From: Rhytidiadelphus loreus
Taxonomy: Eukaryota > Streptophyta > Bryopsida > Hypnales > Hylocomiaceae
Direction of reading: 5' to 3'
Assembly (NCBI GenBank): GCA_947034895.1
Contig: OX344763.1
Span: 21,359,001-21,423,000 of the forward strand
Length of the DNA stretch: 64,000 nucleotides
A program made the position numbers and the translations under genes. The notes under the pieces were generated by a model. That model did not search any database. It saw nothing but the letters and a program-made list of their open reading frames with translations, and had not been told where the DNA came from. Shown piece after piece: positions 62,308 to 64,000 of this stretch (the stretch's first letter is position 1; each line of letters begins with the position of its first letter).

Positions 62308-64000
62308 GGTATCAAATTTCTAGATGAATAGGGCCATTTCTTCATTTTTATAGTTTCGTTGAAAACCATTCATAAGACACTTTTAGTTCTCTACATCCTA
62401 ATTGAATTAAACTAAAAAAATTTAAATTGAAAGTGAACCACCATAATAGTAGTTTTATTCTTCCACTTTTTCATTTGTTGCAGGTTGTTGTCAAGGTGGA
62501 TGTTTTCAGAGCCCAAGCGCCTTATGGACTTCTACCTGAGTCATTTTTAGGGCACCAGAGTGCAGCCTACAGTTACACTTGGGATGGAAGGCAAGTAATT
62601 GTGCAATTCACTGAAACCAGACAAACTGAGACTGACTGCGGTGACTGTGCTTGCAGTATTAACAAATTATGTATATCAACGGACAGGAAACTAAGGTGGA
62701 TACCTGATTTTTAATCTTGTGGCATATCACATGTTATGCAGAAAATTACAGTGACTCTGCAATTAGCTTCATTGATACCACAGCCTGGTCACAGCTAATG
62801 TTCAACCAAAACTTACTATGGAAACTGCTTTCCAACATTGGTTTCGGTGGAAGCTTCACGAGCAAGGACCTAATTACAGTATGCACATTCAATCATTCTG
62901 CACAGTGTTGAGCAGTCCGTCACCATCTAGCTAAATGGGGTCTCACGTTGCAAAATACTTTCATTTGATGAGGATCGGACCAAGGCCAGTGTAAACTTGA
63001 CTACACATTCCCGTGCAATTACTGCGGACGTACCATGACAAATGCAAAAAAATTGTGGTCAAAATGTTCATGCTGCGAAGATATCTTCGTTCTTTGAAGA
63101 CATTTCAGCCCACAGGATCGATAACTGGATAGCCTGGATTCAAATTCTCCCCACAGTAATTGCACGAAAAAGTGTAGTTAGATTGGCCATTGAAGCAGCA
63201 ATCCGATCCATCGCAGGTTTAGCAGCAGGGGATACTAGGATTTGCTGCAGCTGGGGTGTCTGCGTAGTCATTTGTGTCGTGGTCTTCTTGAAGTCGAACC
63301 CACCGGCTGTTGAATTTGGCAGCGTAACTGACCGCCGATAATGGAGATGAACTTGTCGGCACCTGTAACCCAGTTCGCATGCATTAACAAAATTTAGCCT
63401 TGGCAAATTTTTAATTATTCCATAACCTTTTTGGAGTCTAGCTATGGAACCTAAATCAATCAAACTATTTGATCATATTCTTTGAGAAATAAGGAGCTAA
63501 GGAGGTAAAATCAGTTCTTAACTCCAACTACGAAACGACGGAAAAGCAAATTAGCTTTCCAATTTCCTTCGTTTCGTTAGATTTGGAGTTGTATACCAAA
63601 AGATATGACTAGTTTGTGGCAGGTCGTTTTGGAATTCGTTGATCGATTTCCTATAATTTCACAGAACATGACAAAATTGGCACATTTGGAAAAAGTCTCT
63701 CCACTAATTAAGAGACTGGGAGGCATGAGATACTCAATGAGAACTCAAATCTATACTCAGATCCTAGACTTAAAACTCCAGAGTTTGACTTCTGAGGTAC
63801 TGTAAAACCCTAAAATGCATCAAGCTAGAATATCAGCTCCAGATCCAGACCCAGAAGGGCGTTATTCTCCTCATCAATGAAAACTTAGATCTAGCTATAC
63901 CTGTAAAAGATATCAGAGCTCTAAGGTTTCAGGGTTCCGACTGAAATGGCCATCTGACCGCACTGATATTCCTCAAGAGGGCTAGTACAAGTAAAAGGTT
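62308..64000. other. Region with unassigned exon-like ORFs
   Basis: 62484-62714 (plus) follows a good acceptor (TTTTTCATTTGTTGCAG) and encodes a Cys-containing stretch (DCGDCACSINKLC) of unknown family. At 63009-63170 two CNYCG-encoding stretches face each other in opposite orientation (plus near 63015, minus near 63165), a short inverted repeat. 63140-63463 (minus) and 63605-63805 (plus) are further open frames without recognised domains. I cannot assemble a gene from them. Confidence 0.3.

Noticed and set aside
1..64000. tRNA, rRNA or organelle-derived segments
   Set aside because: I saw no convincing B-box with a cloverleaf and no rRNA or organelle gene wording. A dedicated tRNA and organelle search would settle it.

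Overview
This is a nuclear window from a land plant with a large, AT-rich, repeat-dominated genome. One complete nuclear-type plant gene is visible in 64 kb: a TIR-NB-LRR (TNL) immune receptor with GT-AG introns. The rest is mostly DNA transposons: CACTA, mariner, hAT-like, Harbinger-like and pogo/Tigger relatives, plus foldback structures. TNL genes are absent from grasses, and the TIR wording (LPKGE, SKWPM) resembles TIRs I associate with non-flowering plants (gymnosperm, fern or bryophyte). That placement is an impression from memory, not a result.

Layout. 1-5.7 kb holds AT-rich DNA, a 568-bp hAT-like MITE (757-1324), a degenerate unassigned ORF (2488-3234) and a tandem repeat (4226-4640). 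5.7-7.7 kb has two CACTA-ended hairpin MITEs. 6.8-13.8 kb is a diverged duplicate of 56.7-62.3 kb: the truncated 5' end of the TNL gene plus its upstream DNA. 13.8-18.7 kb has no recognised gene. 18.8-22.2 kb is a broken pogo/Tigger transposase with an unusual Ala/Ser/Arg-rich N-terminus, followed by a GC-rich minisatellite. 25.1-26.7 kb is a composite element: the ends of the 757-1324 MITE family enclosing about 1.1 kb of the TNL-upstream sequence, inverted. 27.7-33.3 kb is a 5.5-kb foldback-type structure with arms of about 322-bp monomers. 33.3-37.2 kb is small repeats. 37.2-51.7 kb is a nest: a mariner-like transposase pseudogene on the minus strand, interrupted by a 9.3-kb CACTA-like element (37378-46702, TSD TTT), with a second CACTA element (49449-51642, TSD AAT) in its 5' region. 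The large CACTA element carries GC-rich promoter-like DNA and a possible small exon. 52.7-57.1 kb is the TNL gene (minus strand, four exons, 832 codons). 57.1-62.3 kb is its upstream segment, with an 844-bp Harbinger-like foldback inserted. 62.3-64 kb contains only unassigned exon-like ORFs.

How the parts relate. The TNL is the only gene whose structure is intact: all three introns are phase 0, and TIR, P-loop, Walker B, LHD and LRR follow in the expected order. Its upstream region occurs three times: at home, in the 6.8-13.8 kb duplicate, and inside the composite element at 25.1-26.7 kb. Comparing the copies gives empty sites that date several insertions. The best-supported unusual structures are the mariner gene whose reading frame is restored exactly when the 9.3-kb CACTA element and one TTT are removed, the gene-capture-like element, and a module of about 150 bp shared by two unrelated inverted-repeat elements.
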